Positions 47,415 through 58,902 of a DNA stretch of 64,000 nucleotides are shown one piece after another (the stretch's first letter is position 1; every line of letters begins with the position of its first letter). The translations under genes and the position numbers were made by a program. Origin of the DNA: Adiantum capillus-veneris (Eukaryota; Streptophyta; Polypodiopsida; Polypodiales; Pteridaceae); the NCBI GenBank assembly GCA_014529385.2, contig CM043965.1:65009190-65073189 (forward strand), read 5' to 3'. The notes under the pieces are model-generated. The model did not search any database. It had not been told where the DNA came from and saw nothing but the letters and a program-made list of their open reading frames with translations.

Positions 47415-49109
47415 TGGTGCTGAAAATGATGTACAGCAGCCCATTGTTGATGACTTTATCATGCCACCTGATGTAGACCCATTACCCGATAATGTGGATC
47501 ATTGGGTGAGGCGGTCTACTGGTCCAAGACGGACTGTGAGTAGATATGATCCCTCTTTGCATTACATTATGTTGACAGATGAGGGAGCCCCTTACGTATA
47601 AAGAGGCAAAGACATGTAAGCACAGCGACAAGTGGGAGCTTGCTATGCAGGAAGAGGTTAAAGCTTTGCATGCTAATCATACTTGGGATTTGGTGGAATT
47701 GCCCAAAGGAAGGAAAGCTATTCCTACCAAATGGGTTTATAAAATCAAGACAGTTGATGCAAAACCCAAGTATAAGGCAAGGCTGGTTGCAAAGGGATGT
47801 TCAAACCAAGGGCATAGACTTTCACGAAGTGTTCTCTCCTGTAGTGAAGATGACCACTTTGCGTGTATTGTTTGCCATAGTGGCTGTCCTTGATTTGGAA
47901 TTGGACCAAATGGATGTACATACCGCTTTCTTGCATGGTGATGTGGAGGAAGAGCTTTACATGAAGCAATCCGAGGGTTTTGTTATTCCTGGCAAGGAAC
48001 ATTTGGTATGTATGCTCAATAGAAGCTTGTATGGGCTGAAACAATCATGTAGACAATGGTACAAGAAGTTTGACCGCTTCATGCTCAAACATGGTTACAA
48101 AAGAAGCCATGCAAACCATTGTTTGTATACCAAACGTGATGAGGATGGCAGCCCTATCGTTCTTGTGCTCTATGTGGATGATATGTTGAAAAGAAGCACT
48201 GTTGATGCTCTTCAAGAGCAGCTGAAATCTGCATTTTCAATGAAAGACCTTGGGGCAGCTGAACATATACTTGAAGGGTTAGAAGGCAAAGGGACCAGTG
48301 CATATTGTATTTGTCACAAGAAAAGTACATTGAAAAGGTGTTGGACAGATTTAACATGGCTGAAGCAAAGCCTCTTGGCGTGCCATTACAGCCATATGTC
48401 AAAATCTCCAAGGATGATTGCCCCAAGTCAAAGGAAGAAGCCAATGACATGCAAAGTGTGCCTTACGCTTCAGCTTGTGGTTCACTTATGTATGCTATGG
48501 TTGCTACTAGGCCTGACATAGTCCATGCAGTGGGAGTTGTGAGCCGCTTTATGGTAATCCAGGCAGGTTGCATTGGGATGCAGTGAAGTCATGAGGTACT
48601 TGAAAGGGACTAAAAACAAATGCCTCTGCTATGGTAAAGGACCATTGGAGTTGAAGGGATTTTGTGACTCTCACATGGCTGGTGATGTGGATACACGGAA
48701 ATCCACAAGTGGTTATGTGTTTACTCTTGCAGGAGGTGCTGCTTCATGGTGTTCTAGATTGCAAAAGATAGTTGCATTGTCTACTACAGAGGCTGAATAA
48801 ATTTCAGCCACTGAGGCTTCCAAAGAAGCCATTTGGTCAGCACGTCTATGCAGTGATTTTGGTTTGCCTGACAAGGTACCTATGCTTGGTTGTGATAGCC
48901 AGAGTGCCATATGTCTTTCAAAGATGCCATGTTTCATGCACGCACAAAGCATATTGATGTGCGGTATCACTTCATTCGAGAAGTGCATAAGGATGGCCTT
49001 ATTACATTGGTTAAGATCCATACATCACAAAATCCAGCAGATGCTCTCACTAAGTGCTTACCCAAAGCACAACATCAGCTATGCATACAGATGGTGGGAG
49101 TCACGTAGC
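47415..49109 (+). pseudogene. Copia B RT and RNase H, continued after copia C
   Basis: RT begins after an EGAPY/TYKEA shift near 47585 with HTWDLVELPKGRKAIPTKWV, continues QMDVHTAFLHGDVEEELYM and LYVDDMLKRSTVDALQEQ, where several residues after the catalytic YVDD box are missing. RNase H shows GFCDSHMAGDVDTRKSTSGY, STTEAE followed by a stop, and CDSQSAICLSK. At least five frameshifts or stops lie between 47585 and 48960. Function is lost. Confidence 0.92.
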
Positions 49110-49143
49110 TTAAAGGCGTCATTTATGCCTTCAAGTGGGAGGT

Positions 49144-49381
49144 TGTTGGGTTAAAGGCCCAAATGAACTTAAAAATGGTCCTATACTTTAATAAAGGGAA
49201 TGAGAGCCCAATCCACACTCTCAACTAATTCCCCTTGCAAGAAATCGTGCAACCTCTCTCTCTCTCTTCTACTTCGAATTCTCACGTCCCATCTCAGCTT
49301 AACAACGCCTCCTCTCCAAGGCTCAAGTCCTGCACATCTCCTCGTGCTCTATCACTTGCACACATTGCTGGGCACTCATCA
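49144..49381 (+). repeat. Copia B 3' LTR (238 bp)
   Basis: Follows AAGTGGGAGGT. It lacks the about 215-bp block present in the 5' LTR. Confidence 0.92.
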
Positions 49382-49386
49382 TCGTA

Positions 49387-49578
49387 TTTCTCTTCTCTCT
49401 CTATCTCTCAGTCTCATACACTTGCACGTACACTGTCCATTCACTTTGTTTGTGATCATTGCACTCTCTCATTAAGAACGGAAGGCTCTCCCTTCCATAA
49501 GAACAAAAGGAACCTTGAGCACAGTTCGGAGCACTCATCTTGAGCAAAGTTCAAACATTCATTCCGTTGCACCTAACA
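49387..49578 (+). repeat. Element A 5' LTR, second part
   Basis: Completes the LTR begun at 30976, ends CACCTAACA and is followed by PBS TGGTATCAGAGC at 49580-49591. It matches the last 190 bp of the 3' LTR. Confidence 0.93.
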
Positions 49579-50037
49579 TTGGTATCAGAGCTTTGGCAGT
49601 GTTCTCTATCACTCGAGGAAAGAACCACAAGAATCACTAGAATTTTTTTGCTTGTTGCGGTTGCACGAACCCAAGTTCGCTTGGGCGTGTCGATTCCTCG
49701 TGTTTTTGAAGAGTGACAGGAATCCCAGGAAAGAAGGGCTTGTCCAACCTCCCCTTGTGCCTCTTTTCACTCATTGAGAGCGGACCGTGCACTTAGCGGC
49801 CGGCCAATCGATGTGAGGTGGGAAAAAGAAACCTTGGTGTAAGCGCAAGGCCGCCAAGGGGTGCGCCTGCGGAAAGGAGCAGAACTCGGGTGAAGAGAAG
49901 ATCCTTCTCAAATACAGATTGCAAGCAAAAGAAAACCCTCAAGAACCTCAAGACCCTCAAGAACTCAAGAACCCAAGTTCCTCGTGAACTTAAGAACCCA
50001 AGACCACAAGAATCCACAAGAACCCACGACTTCAGAA

Positions 50038-50816
50038 TGGTCATCACTCGAAGCGGAATGGATACTTCGCTTAGAGGTGATGAGCATGAGAGAGGCGAAG
50101 AAGAATTTTTCCCACCAGGAGGTTTTTCCGACCCTCCCCCTTCCCCATCTACGTCAAGGATTGCACTAACTCCTATGAAGGAGTTGCCGCAGTTGTTTAT
50201 GGACAAGAAGTTAGACCGAAAAGCAGAAATAGAGCGTGAACACGAAGAAAAGATGGCCGCCATAGAGCGTCAATACACAAAAAGAGTGGCAGCCATACAT
50301 CGCGAGAACAAAGCAAGTCAAGCAGAATTTGATCGTGAGAACAACGAAAGACAAGCAACATTTGATCGCGAGAACAAAGCAAGACAAGAACAGAGCGACC
50401 AACGCATGAAAGAGTTCTTGCGACTCTTTTCGATTGTGCAGGCGCAGTTTGCACAGAATCAGGAAGAGGAGACTCTCTCAGTCTCTTCTTCTCCCAAGCA
50501 TGACACACATGATTTGCATGATAATGATTTGAATGATAATGATGAGCATGATGATTTGGATGACACTGACAAGCATGATGATTTGCATGATCAAGATGTG
50601 ATTTCTCACAAGCATGATGATTTGCATGATCAAGATGTGATTTCTCACAAGCATGATGAGTTGCATGAAGAAGATGTGATTGTTCACAAGAAGGATGATG
50701 TGTTAGTTGATACTTTTTCTAGCAAAGCTAACCTCGTTGCAGATTCGATCAATCACGAAGGATTGATCTTGGCTCTCGAGCCTAGGTCCAAAGAACCCTC
50801 ACAGGAAGTATTATGA
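50038..50816 (+). CDS. Element A gag-like ORF with coiled coil and His/Asp repeats
   Basis: Starting at ATG 50038 (MVITRSGMDTSLRGDEHERG) it gives about 259 residues; the frame is open from 49818, but the upstream part looks like basic leader sequence. Residues about 60-145 form a long charged helix (REHEEKMAAIERQYTKR, then repeated FDRENKARQ), a likely coiled coil. Residues about 160-225 repeat the unit KHDDLHDQDVISH two to three times, with earlier HDLHDNDLNDNDEHDD. No CCHC knuckle, capsid motif or enzyme domain is seen. By position it replaces gag. The His/Asp repeats could bind metal, an inference from composition only. The family is not recognised. Confidence 0.6.
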
Positions 50817-51552
50817 GTTCTCATGATTAGTCAGCACGCATTGATCGAGTGTTTCATTCTTAATCGTTTCCTATATTTTCGTCAGCGTCTTCATGTGATC
50901 CCTTTTACTAGGGATGACATATTGTACGTTGAGCACGTTTCACTCATGAATGAGCACGAATGTATGCGGATTGTTCATGAAAAGCTGAAAAGTATGCATT
51001 AAGGAAGTCACATTCCATGTCTCTCCCTTGGCATGGCACAGTTGTAGAAAGATCACATGACAATATGAGCACCAAGCATCGGCATTTCCGTTGTGAATTG
51101 CCACAATTGATTGCTCTAGATCATAAGAGAGATTCGATCTCATTGTTTGTGTGTGTGTGGTGAACGGTTTGATACTCCGTCTCTTTGTTCATCTACATTG
51201 CATGCAGTCTATTAGGACGACAGGAACTTTTCCACTCACTTTACATGGAATATGTATGTTCATGGTTTTGTGTAGGACATGGTTTTAGGAATTTTCAGCC
51301 ATGGAGATTCTTGAAGAAGAAAGAAGCATGACTAAACACGAAGTTGAAGCATCGAAGGAGCTACAGAAGACTGTCGCTTTCGGCGCGGCCCAAAGAAGCA
51401 GGCGTTGCAGACCTTTATGAAGTTCAAGTACCGCACGACCCACACATCAAAGTGGGCCGGCGAAGAGTCCCTTCCAAGATTCGGATGCTATTGGCGATCT
51501 CCCTCGACGCCATACAATTCGGTACCAGTACCTCACTTTGAAAAGGAGGGGA
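50817..51552 (+). other. Element A 3' non-coding interior
   Basis: No frame continues from the ORF and no enzyme motif is visible. It ends at the polypurine tract 51541-51552. Confidence 0.6.
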
Positions 51553-52761
51553 TGTCATATGACACATCCAACTCTATGTGTCCGTGGACAAGCTACAGCA
51601 CGACAAGGGTTCAGTCAGTCCAGTCAGTCTAGACTTAGAAGTGATCGGGCACTTTTGTGAGTCTATTCGTAGACCGTGCATGCCCAGTCACTTAGTGTAG
51701 ATGCATATCCTCTGGTTGCACACAGCATGATCATAAGCATTCCCATCAGAATCCTTCAGGGAAATTTTCCAATGCATTTAGCCTACTTTACCTACTTTTG
51801 ACATTTTTCACTTATTATTTTTAAGTGACTTTTGTTGGAAAGTAGGTAGGGCAAATTGAGTAAGTTTGTACATAAGCAAACCTAGACTAGCATTAATTGG
51901 TAGAAGAGGCAACAGAAGCACCGCTCAACGGGCACCTTCTCAGCAGGAACCCCCAACAGGCCTAGCGTTTTTGCTACACAGCTGAGAGGCTAGCGTTTTG
52001 CATCAAGACCCCAGATCAGCCAGTGTTTTTGCATTTGCAAAATTCCCGGCGACAACAGAAACACAGATCAGCCTAGCGTTTTGTATTTGCAGGACATCCG
52101 GCGACAGCAGATCAGTTTTCAGCCCTAGAGTTTTTGGTTTGCAGATCAGCCCCGGCGTTTTGCAGATTTACCGCAACGGAACATCAAGGAACATCAGCGT
52201 TTTCAGTTTTCAGCAGTTAGCACCCACAGTAGAAGTCCCGAACCTCGCAGATCTCACCTTCCCGCAACAGTTCCTCGCCGCACATTCAGTTTCCGCAAGG
52301 TTTACAGTTTCAGCCCGGAAAACGCAGATTTCAGCATCTGCGTTTTCAGCGCGTCGTCGCCATCAACATCGTCATCGACATAGAGTCAGAATTCAGATAC
52401 AAGATTTGCAGATTTCAGCCCTTAGCGTTTTCAGATTTCAGTCCGTCTCGTCGTCGTCGACATCGTTGGCAAGTCCAAGCATTGTAGAGATTTGTGCAAT
52501 CATAAGTAGACCGCTCTCGCCATAGAGAGTGGGGCCTTCGGAGGAGGGTTTTACGTCTCTGGTGTCGTATTTCTCTTCTCTTTCTATCTCTCAGTCTCAT
52601 ACACTTGCACGCACAGTGTCCATTCACTTTGTTTGTGATCATTGCACTCTCTCATTAAGAAAGGAAGGCTCTCTCTTCCATAAGAACGAAAGGAACCTTG
52701 AGCACAGTTTGGAGCACTCATCTTGAGCAAAGTTCAAACATTCATTCCGCTGCACCTAACA
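51553..52761 (+). repeat. Element A 3' LTR (1209 bp)
   Basis: Matches 30976-32000 plus 49387-49578 over its whole length, which shows that copia B interrupted the 5' LTR. Confidence 0.95.
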
Positions 52762-52766
52762 GTCGT

Positions 52767-53236
52767 TGTCTCGTCTCTCCAACAGACTCACTTGGGTCTC
52801 CGGATCACCCAAGCCTGTACGCGAGTCATACCCTGCTTCGACCTCGTTCCATATCTTGCCAAAATGGCTATCGGAACGGCATAGCCCTCGGAGAGAGAGG
52901 TAGAAATCCATCGAGATTTCAGCCATAGACAAGGCATTAACCTCAGGAATCCTGCTGAGTGCATCGACAACTCGATTGCTGGATCCTTTTCTATAACTAA
53001 TCTCAAAGTCAAACTCTTGCATAAGCTCAACCCATCTAGCCTTCCGGCCTCTGAGATCACCCTGATCACAGACATAGCGCAAAGAGTGATGGTCTATCCA
53101 TGCTACAAACGTAGAGACATACAGGTAGTGTCGCCATTTCCTCAAGGCGTGAACTACGGCGTAAAGCTTCTTCTCATACGTTGGATAACGCATCTCAGCG
53201 TCAGAAAGTTTCTTACTTTCAAACGCAATAGGACGT
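52767..53236 (-). pseudogene. Gypsy-1 RNase H, C-terminal part
   Basis: Minus-strand frame MRYPTYEKKLYAVVHALRKW, FVAWIDHHSLRYV, FEISYRKGSSNRVVDALSRI. It joins the segment at 56224 once N2 is discounted, giving a continuous RNase H around ENGRPIAFESKKLSDAE. It ends where element A inserted. Confidence 0.93.
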
Positions 53237-56223
53237 TGTCACAAGGCCGGCACCACGTGCCAATAGAAAAGAACAGACTGAACAACTTTAAGCACTTCAA
53301 ATAACAACTGAACTGAAATGGAGAGAGAGACGACACGCGACACGGAGTGGCGGAATTCCACCCCAAAGAGTATTGGCCCCAAACCTTGGCGCCCCTTTCG
53401 GTATTTCTTTATATTGCATCATCAAAGTACAAGCCGATACTCCAAACTCTGCACCTTCTCCAGGAAGCATCCCAGAGAATGAGCCCTAGCCTCATATTTA
53501 AAGACCCTTGGCCTGAAAAGCAGTTATAGTAAAAAGCCTTTATAACTCAAAAGCTTCTGGTTCAAAAGCAAAGCCTAAAAGCTGCAAGCGCAATTTGCGG
53601 AAATCCGTACAGCCTGCCACGCCATCAGCCAGCGCAAAACGTGGAAATCCGTACAGCCTGCCACGTCATCATGTGAGCGCAATTTTTGGAATTTGTCTGC
53701 TACCTTAGGGTTAGGGTTAGGGTTAGGATTAGGGTTAAGGTTTCTGGCAAAAATTAGGGTTTGCAGGTTTTAGGGTTAGGGTTTTCAGAATTAGGGTTTG
53801 CAGGTTTTACGGTTAGGGTTTTCAGAATTAGGGTTTGCAGGTTTTAGGGTTAGGGTTTCCAGCATTAGGGTTTCAACAGTTAGGGTTTCTGCAGTTAGGG
53901 TTTCTGGCAGACATTAGGGTTTAGGCCCCTCGGCCACATCTGTACGTTGACTCCATTCTTTAGGCTTTGACACGTCAGCAGTTTGTTACATCTCCCCTTC
54001 TTGAAAGAGAGTAATCGTCCTCGATTACAGCATACCTGCAAAACAACTCAAGTTAGCTCAAAAATTTCCGAGGGTCATTTCGGGGGACAATCAGTTTGCT
54101 CTTTTTATTAGGAGTTAGCTTCTCCTTTCTGCTCTTTTGATCAAGGAGTTAGCTGCTCCTATCGGCTGTTTTGATCAAGGAGTTAGCTTCTCCTTTCGTC
54201 CAGATCGGAACTCTTGATATTCCGGCGTAGTAAAATTAGCCATCACACCCAAACCGTACTGATCTTCCTCGGGTGTCTTAATGCACTAAAATTACATACC
54301 GAGGCAATCTCATCCAATTAGGAATATTCAGTGGTTGGGACATCACAATGCAACACAAATGCTTACATATGCATGTTACAAGACATAGAAACATAAAGCC
54401 GCCAATGAACACTCCCCCCGCATAACCTAACAAGGTATGGGCCGGGAGATATTCAATGACTCCCTCATCACTCCTCCCGCATAACCTAAAAAGATCCGGG
54501 CCATGAGATACAGAGGCCTTTTACAACCAAACGCCCCCCAGACCGCAGCCTGCGTCGTTTGGAGGTGCTGAGAGTAACCACTACTCAGACTTCTTAATAC
54601 TCCTCCCGCATAACCATCCATGTCCGGGCCATGAGTAACAACAACAATACTCCCCCCGTAAATAACCACAAGGGTCCGGGCCATGAGTAAAAACAACACT
54701 TTTCAATCATTCAATACTCCCCCCGCAAATAACCACAAGGGTCCGGGCCATGAGTATGAACAAGCATTCTCAAACATCATTTCTCACTTCTCCACCCGGG
54801 AGTAAAATCACCAATCATTGAAACCAGTATCAAACCAGAGTCAAACAATTCAAATCGGCACCAAGACAGGTTCAAAATAGATACCATCCATTTCAAACAA
54901 ATTTCAAACAAAGCTTCAAACAAGATCACCAAACAAGCTCAAACAGAACTCAAACTTAAAAAGCAATCTCGACATTAGTCGAGCTCGAAAAGTCGACTGA
55001 CTTTCCATCTTGAAACCTGCACCAAAAATTAGGGTTAGGTTCCTTCCATGAGGTCCTAGCCGAGCACGGCATGGTCCATCAGCTCTTGGACAGATAGTGT
55101 TTCTTTGGCGGCGATGGTAGTCCCAAGAGATAGCAATCACACTAAACCTCCAAGGTCATCTGCTCGTGAAGAGACATCTACTGGGAGATGTCGAGAAACT
55201 TCAAGTTATAATCAGCTAGGGTTTCCATGGCAAGCATTTCAGGATACCCCACTCAAGTACTTGGAGTATACTGCTTGGTAGCTATAGACATCAACATCTG
55301 CATAGCACTGCTTCTCAGAAAAACAGTGACTTAAAACAAATCTGGATTCTTCTCTTGCAAGGATCTTAATTGGCTTATACCCTGTAGACACTGCGGTGAA
55401 GACGGGAGCGCGCCCCATGCGCGATGAAGTAAGGGTGGGAGTGGCTAATAAGTCCGGGTTGGAGGGCGAAGATATCCTCGAATAAAGCTCTGTCTGCTCT
55501 TTTGTGGGACCGGTATGCTTTCAAAAAAGCACACGCCTGATGCTCTGATACCACTGTCACAAGGCCGGCACCACGTGCCAATAGAAAAGAACAGACTGAA
55601 CAACTTTAAGCATTTCAAATAACAACTGAACTGAAATGGAGAAAGAGACGACACGCGACATAGAGTGGCGGAATTCCACCCCAGAGAGTATTGGCCCCAA
55701 ACCTTGGCGCCCCTTTCAATATTTCTTTATATTGCATCATCAAAGTACAAGCCGATACTCCAAACTCTGCACCTTCTCCAGGAAGCATCCCAGAGAACGA
55801 GCCCTAGGCTCATATTTAAAGGCCCTTGGCTTGAAAAGCAGTTATAGTAAAAAGCCTTTATAACTCAAAAGCTTCTGGTTCAAAAGCAAAGCCAAAAAGC
55901 TGCCAGCGCAATTTACGAAAATCCGTAGAGCCTGCCACGTCATCAACCAACGCAAAACGCGAAAATCCGTACAACCCGCCACGTCATCATGTCAGCGCAA
56001 TTTTCGGAATTTGTCTGCTGCCTTAGGGTTAGGGTTAGGGTTTTTGGCAAAAATTAGGGTTTGCAAGTTTTAGGGTTAGGGTTTTCAGAATTAGGGTTTG
56101 CAGGTTTTAGGGTTAGGGTTTCAACAGTTAGGGTTTCTGGCAGACATTAGGGTTTAGGCCCCTCGGCCACATCTGTACGTTGACTCCATTCTTTAGGCTT
56201 TGACACGTCAGCAGTTTGTTACA
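53237..56223 (-). mobile_element. N2: complete non-autonomous LTR element
   Basis: Flanked by GACGT (53232-53236 and 56224-56228). On the minus strand the 5' LTR is 55555-56223 (669 bp), PBS 55542-55553 (TGGTATCAGAGC), interior 53991-55554, PPT GAAGGGGAGA next to 53990, and 3' LTR 53237-53990 (754 bp). LTRs start TGTAACAAACTGCTGACG and end TTGTGACA. The interior has no coding capacity; on the plus strand it shows about five spaced copies of ACTCC(C/T)CCCGCA...CCGGGCCATGAG (54410-54760). Same family as N0 and N1. Confidence 0.94.
53704..53930 (-). repeat. Telomere-like TTAGGG/TTTAGGG repeats in N2 3' LTR
   Basis: On the plus strand TTAGGG recurs about twenty times: four in direct tandem at the left, the rest spaced by TTGCAGG, TTTTCAG or TTTCTGGC words. 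The 5' LTR has a shorter version (56023-56155); this array accounts for most of the LTR length difference. Confidence 0.9.
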
Positions 56224-56465
56224 GACGTCCATTCTCGTATAATGCCGCACCAATGGCATAATCACTAGCATCCGTTTCAACCACAAACGGTTTGCTAGGA
56301 TCCACAATGTGCAATATTAGCGCAGTAGTCACCAAGTGTTTTAGTGTCCAAAAGCCCTCGTTGAGACGCTCATTTCAGACAACAAGGGGATTACCTTTAC
56401 AGTGAGGACCCGAAGTCTTCTTCAGCCCTTTCACCCATCCTTTTAAAAGTTGCGTAAGCGGGGCA
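56224..56465 (-). pseudogene. Gypsy-1 RT connection and start of RNase H
   Basis: The minus strand reads AAPLTQLLKGWVKGL, NEGFWTLKHLVTTALIL, then PFVVETDASDYAIGAALYE with the RNase H catalytic Asp. A stop interrupts before NERLNEGFW. It continues across the solo LTR into 57953 (FIKDYSKVA). Confidence 0.88.
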
Positions 56466-56470
56466 GCAAC

Positions 56471-57947
56471 TGTAACCGGCCTGTTCAATCCAAAAAGGGC
56501 GGTAGACTTTACTTTAAACCTTGATTTAGCTTTCACCCATTATTAGTCGTCTATTTTACCTGTACTCTCAAGACACAACAAAGGGGAGAGGGATACAGGC
56601 TGCTAGATTGCACCTGTATGAGTAGACGGACACCAGATTGGCCCCTAACTTAGGCGCCCCTTTCGGTATTTCTTTATTATTCAAAAGAGGGAATAAACGC
56701 TATGGTTCCCTACAAGCTGCCCCGCACAAACTCGGCTGAATTTCCACTGTTCCAGCCCGATTTCGGCAGCATAACTGTACTAGAACCCTTCACAGTCAGT
56801 ATTCCCACGCATTGGCAGACTTTCCCGACGCATACGGGCACTTTGCAAAACCTGGCGAGAATCTGCAGCACGCTGAATTCTCTGTTTTCAGCCCTGAAAA
56901 TGCGCCAGATCACCTGTACAGCGGTCCCCTTGCGTCCCCGAACCTCCTGGGGGTATTAGGGTCCGTTTAGGGCCAAAACCCTAAACCTGCAAAAATACAC
57001 AGCAGGCTGTAATTTACTGTTTCGGGCTCCGTTTCGCGTGCCGGTCGCATCCGTAGCAAGTCCTCGAGCTCCCGCACCTGTAGGGCTACTTGCCCTTTGA
57101 ATCGGACGAGATTTCTGGCGTGAAACCTCTCCGAATTCACCTGTACCTGCGGGGGGATTAGCCGCTAGCTAATCCAGTACCTGTGCAAGAGGCTCTTGCC
57201 TCGGCAATCGCGCATGAACCCACACAACTGTACATTGGTCAAATGAAGAGCCCACTAGAGGGGCATAACATACTGCCAAAGGGGAGAGAGAGGGCAGTGC
57301 GTAGCGTGCAGGGCATCACTCCTGGCACCGCACTGTGCATAAGAGGGAAAGCAAGCACTCCATAGCTCTTAACCTGTGACAAAATCAGCAAATGAGCCCT
57401 TCTTCCCTTCAAATTCAGCGCCAACTCCTTCTTGCATTGGAAACTGCACCAGAATGTGCCACTTGGCACATTTACAAGCATTTTCCCGTTTTGGGGTTGC
57501 CGCCTAAAAATCTCCCAACCGGTGGCCCAGTTGACTTCACGGCAGAGTAAGAAAATGTTCCCCTTGTCATTCCGGCGGTAATGACGTCAACACATTTTCA
57601 GGTCCCAAAATAGCAGTTCCCTAAATTTTAGGAGATGCTGCCATTGTATCTTTCTAGGTCATCCGACCCTCTTTGTACACTGCGGCCACATCCAGAACTC
57701 AAATGTAGCCTCTGTAGCAAAGGATTCCACTTTGGCTAGTCAATGACCCCACTTGGCTAACCATAGTCCTTGTCCAACCTTAGTGCTCTCTTGCCCTCAG
57801 GCCTGGACTCCCTCTGGACAGTTCCACACTAGCTATGCAATGCAGGGCAGTTAGATTTCCCGAGGGGTGTTTCCAAAAAGTGAAAGTAAATAGATAATAA
57901 GAAATAAATCAACAAAAAGGATAGATAGTAGTCACACGCTGGTGACA
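56471..57947 (-). mobile_element. Solo LTR (1477 bp) in gypsy-1
   Basis: Flanked by GCAAC at 56466-56470 and 57948-57952; removing it restores the gypsy-1 frame at SKVA/APLTQ. On the minus strand it starts TGTCACCAGCG and ends GGTTACA, and carries ATACCGAAAGGGGCGCC near 56660-56680, the block seen in N0, N1 and N2. No PBS, PPT or internal region is present, so it is probably the product of LTR-LTR recombination of a longer relative. Confidence 0.88.
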
Positions 57948-57952
57948 GCAAC

Positions 57953-58902
57953 TTTAGAGTAATCCTTGATAAACTTGCGAAAGAATACAGTAAAGCCTAA
58001 AAAGGACTTTACTTGGCGCACATTCTTCAAAATGGGCCAATTTCACACTTTATCCAACTTTTCAGGGTTAACGCGAATTCCATCGCGAGTAATGATGTGA
58101 CCCAAGTACAGAAGCTCTTTCCTAAAGAATTCACACTTAGAAGCCTTGGCGTAAAGCTTCTCAGTTCTCAGTACTTCGAGAACAGCGCGTATATACGCTA
58201 AGTGCTCAGACAAACTTCGGTTGTAGATCAAGATATCATCGAGAAATACAACAACGAAGCTGCCTAAAAATGGTCTCAGCAAATCATTCATCATTTGCTG
58301 AAACGTAGCTAGAGCATTGGTCAAACCAAAAGGCAAGACCAAAAACTCATAGTGACCATAATGCGTATGGAAACTTGTCTTAGGAATACCTTCCAGTTTG
58401 ATCCGTATCTGGTGATAGCCTGATCGCAAGTCTATCTTCATAAAATACAGCGCTCTATGGAGCCGATCTATCAGTCCATACGCGGGAGCGGATACTTATT
58501 CTTAACAGTTAGCTTATTCAACCTTTGTAATCCATGCAGAAGTGCATAGCGTTATCCTTCTTTTGAGAAAGTAACACTGGCGCTCCCTACGGGGATTTAC
58601 TTGGCCGAACAAAACCCCTGTCAAGATAATCTTTCACCTACCACTGAATCTCTTTTCCTCCTCGGTTTTAGTAAACCGATAGGGTTGCTTTGGGAAGGGC
58701 TGACTACCAGCCACCAACTCAATGCCATGATCTACTCCTCTCAAAGGCGGTAAGCCAGGAGGTAGATCATCGGGGAAAAACATCCTTGAAATCAGTCATG
58801 ATTTCTCGGATAAGGTTGGATTCGTCGGAATCCCCAAGTTCAACAGAAGAACATGAAACATTTTTACGAAATTCACTGACAGAAGTACCAAGCACTAATG
58901 AA
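57953..58902 (-). pseudogene. Gypsy-1 reverse transcriptase
   Basis: Minus strand: IREIMTDFKDVFP leads into the RT start with LRGVDHGIELVAGSQPFPKQ, GAPVLLSQKKDN and HFCMDYKG, broken by stops at the sites of W and R codons. The better kept part (58441-58043) reads KIDLRSGYHQIRI, FLVLPFGLTNALATFQQMM and VVVFLDDILIYNRS (catalytic DD), then LYLGHIITRDGIRVNPEKL. Its end (VKSFLGFTVFFRKFIKDYSK) meets the solo LTR. Confidence 0.92.

Larger units (their letters stand above)
32001..49381 (+). mobile_element. Copia B: Ty1/copia element nested in the LTR of element A
   Basis: It starts TGTTGGGTTAAAGGCCC and ends GCACTCATCA. TCGTA flanks it at 31996-32000 and 49382-49386, and removing it restores a continuous element A LTR. 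Without nested E and C it is about 5.7 kb. Its polyprotein is broken by stops and shifts. Confidence 0.95.
30976..52761 (+). mobile_element. Element A: non-autonomous LTR element with one gag-like ORF
   Basis: Without nested copia B it is about 4.4 kb: LTRs of about 1.2 kb and a 1.97-kb interior (49579-51552) with a PBS, a PPT (AAAAGGAGGGGA) and one ORF but no protease, RT or integrase. LTRs start TGTCA(C/T)(G/A)TGACACATCC and end CACCTAACA. The flanking 5-mers CTTGT and GTCGT match at only three bases, so the target duplication is imperfect or mutated. The element splits gypsy-1 between RNase H and integrase. Confidence 0.88.

Noticed and set aside
30971-52766. An exact target duplication for element A
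   Set aside because: The flanking CTTGT and GTCGT differ at two of five bases, so I report it as imperfect.
53704-53930. A chromosome end (telomere)
   Set aside because: The array is short, imperfect, present in both LTRs of an element, and has gypsy coding sequence on both sides.
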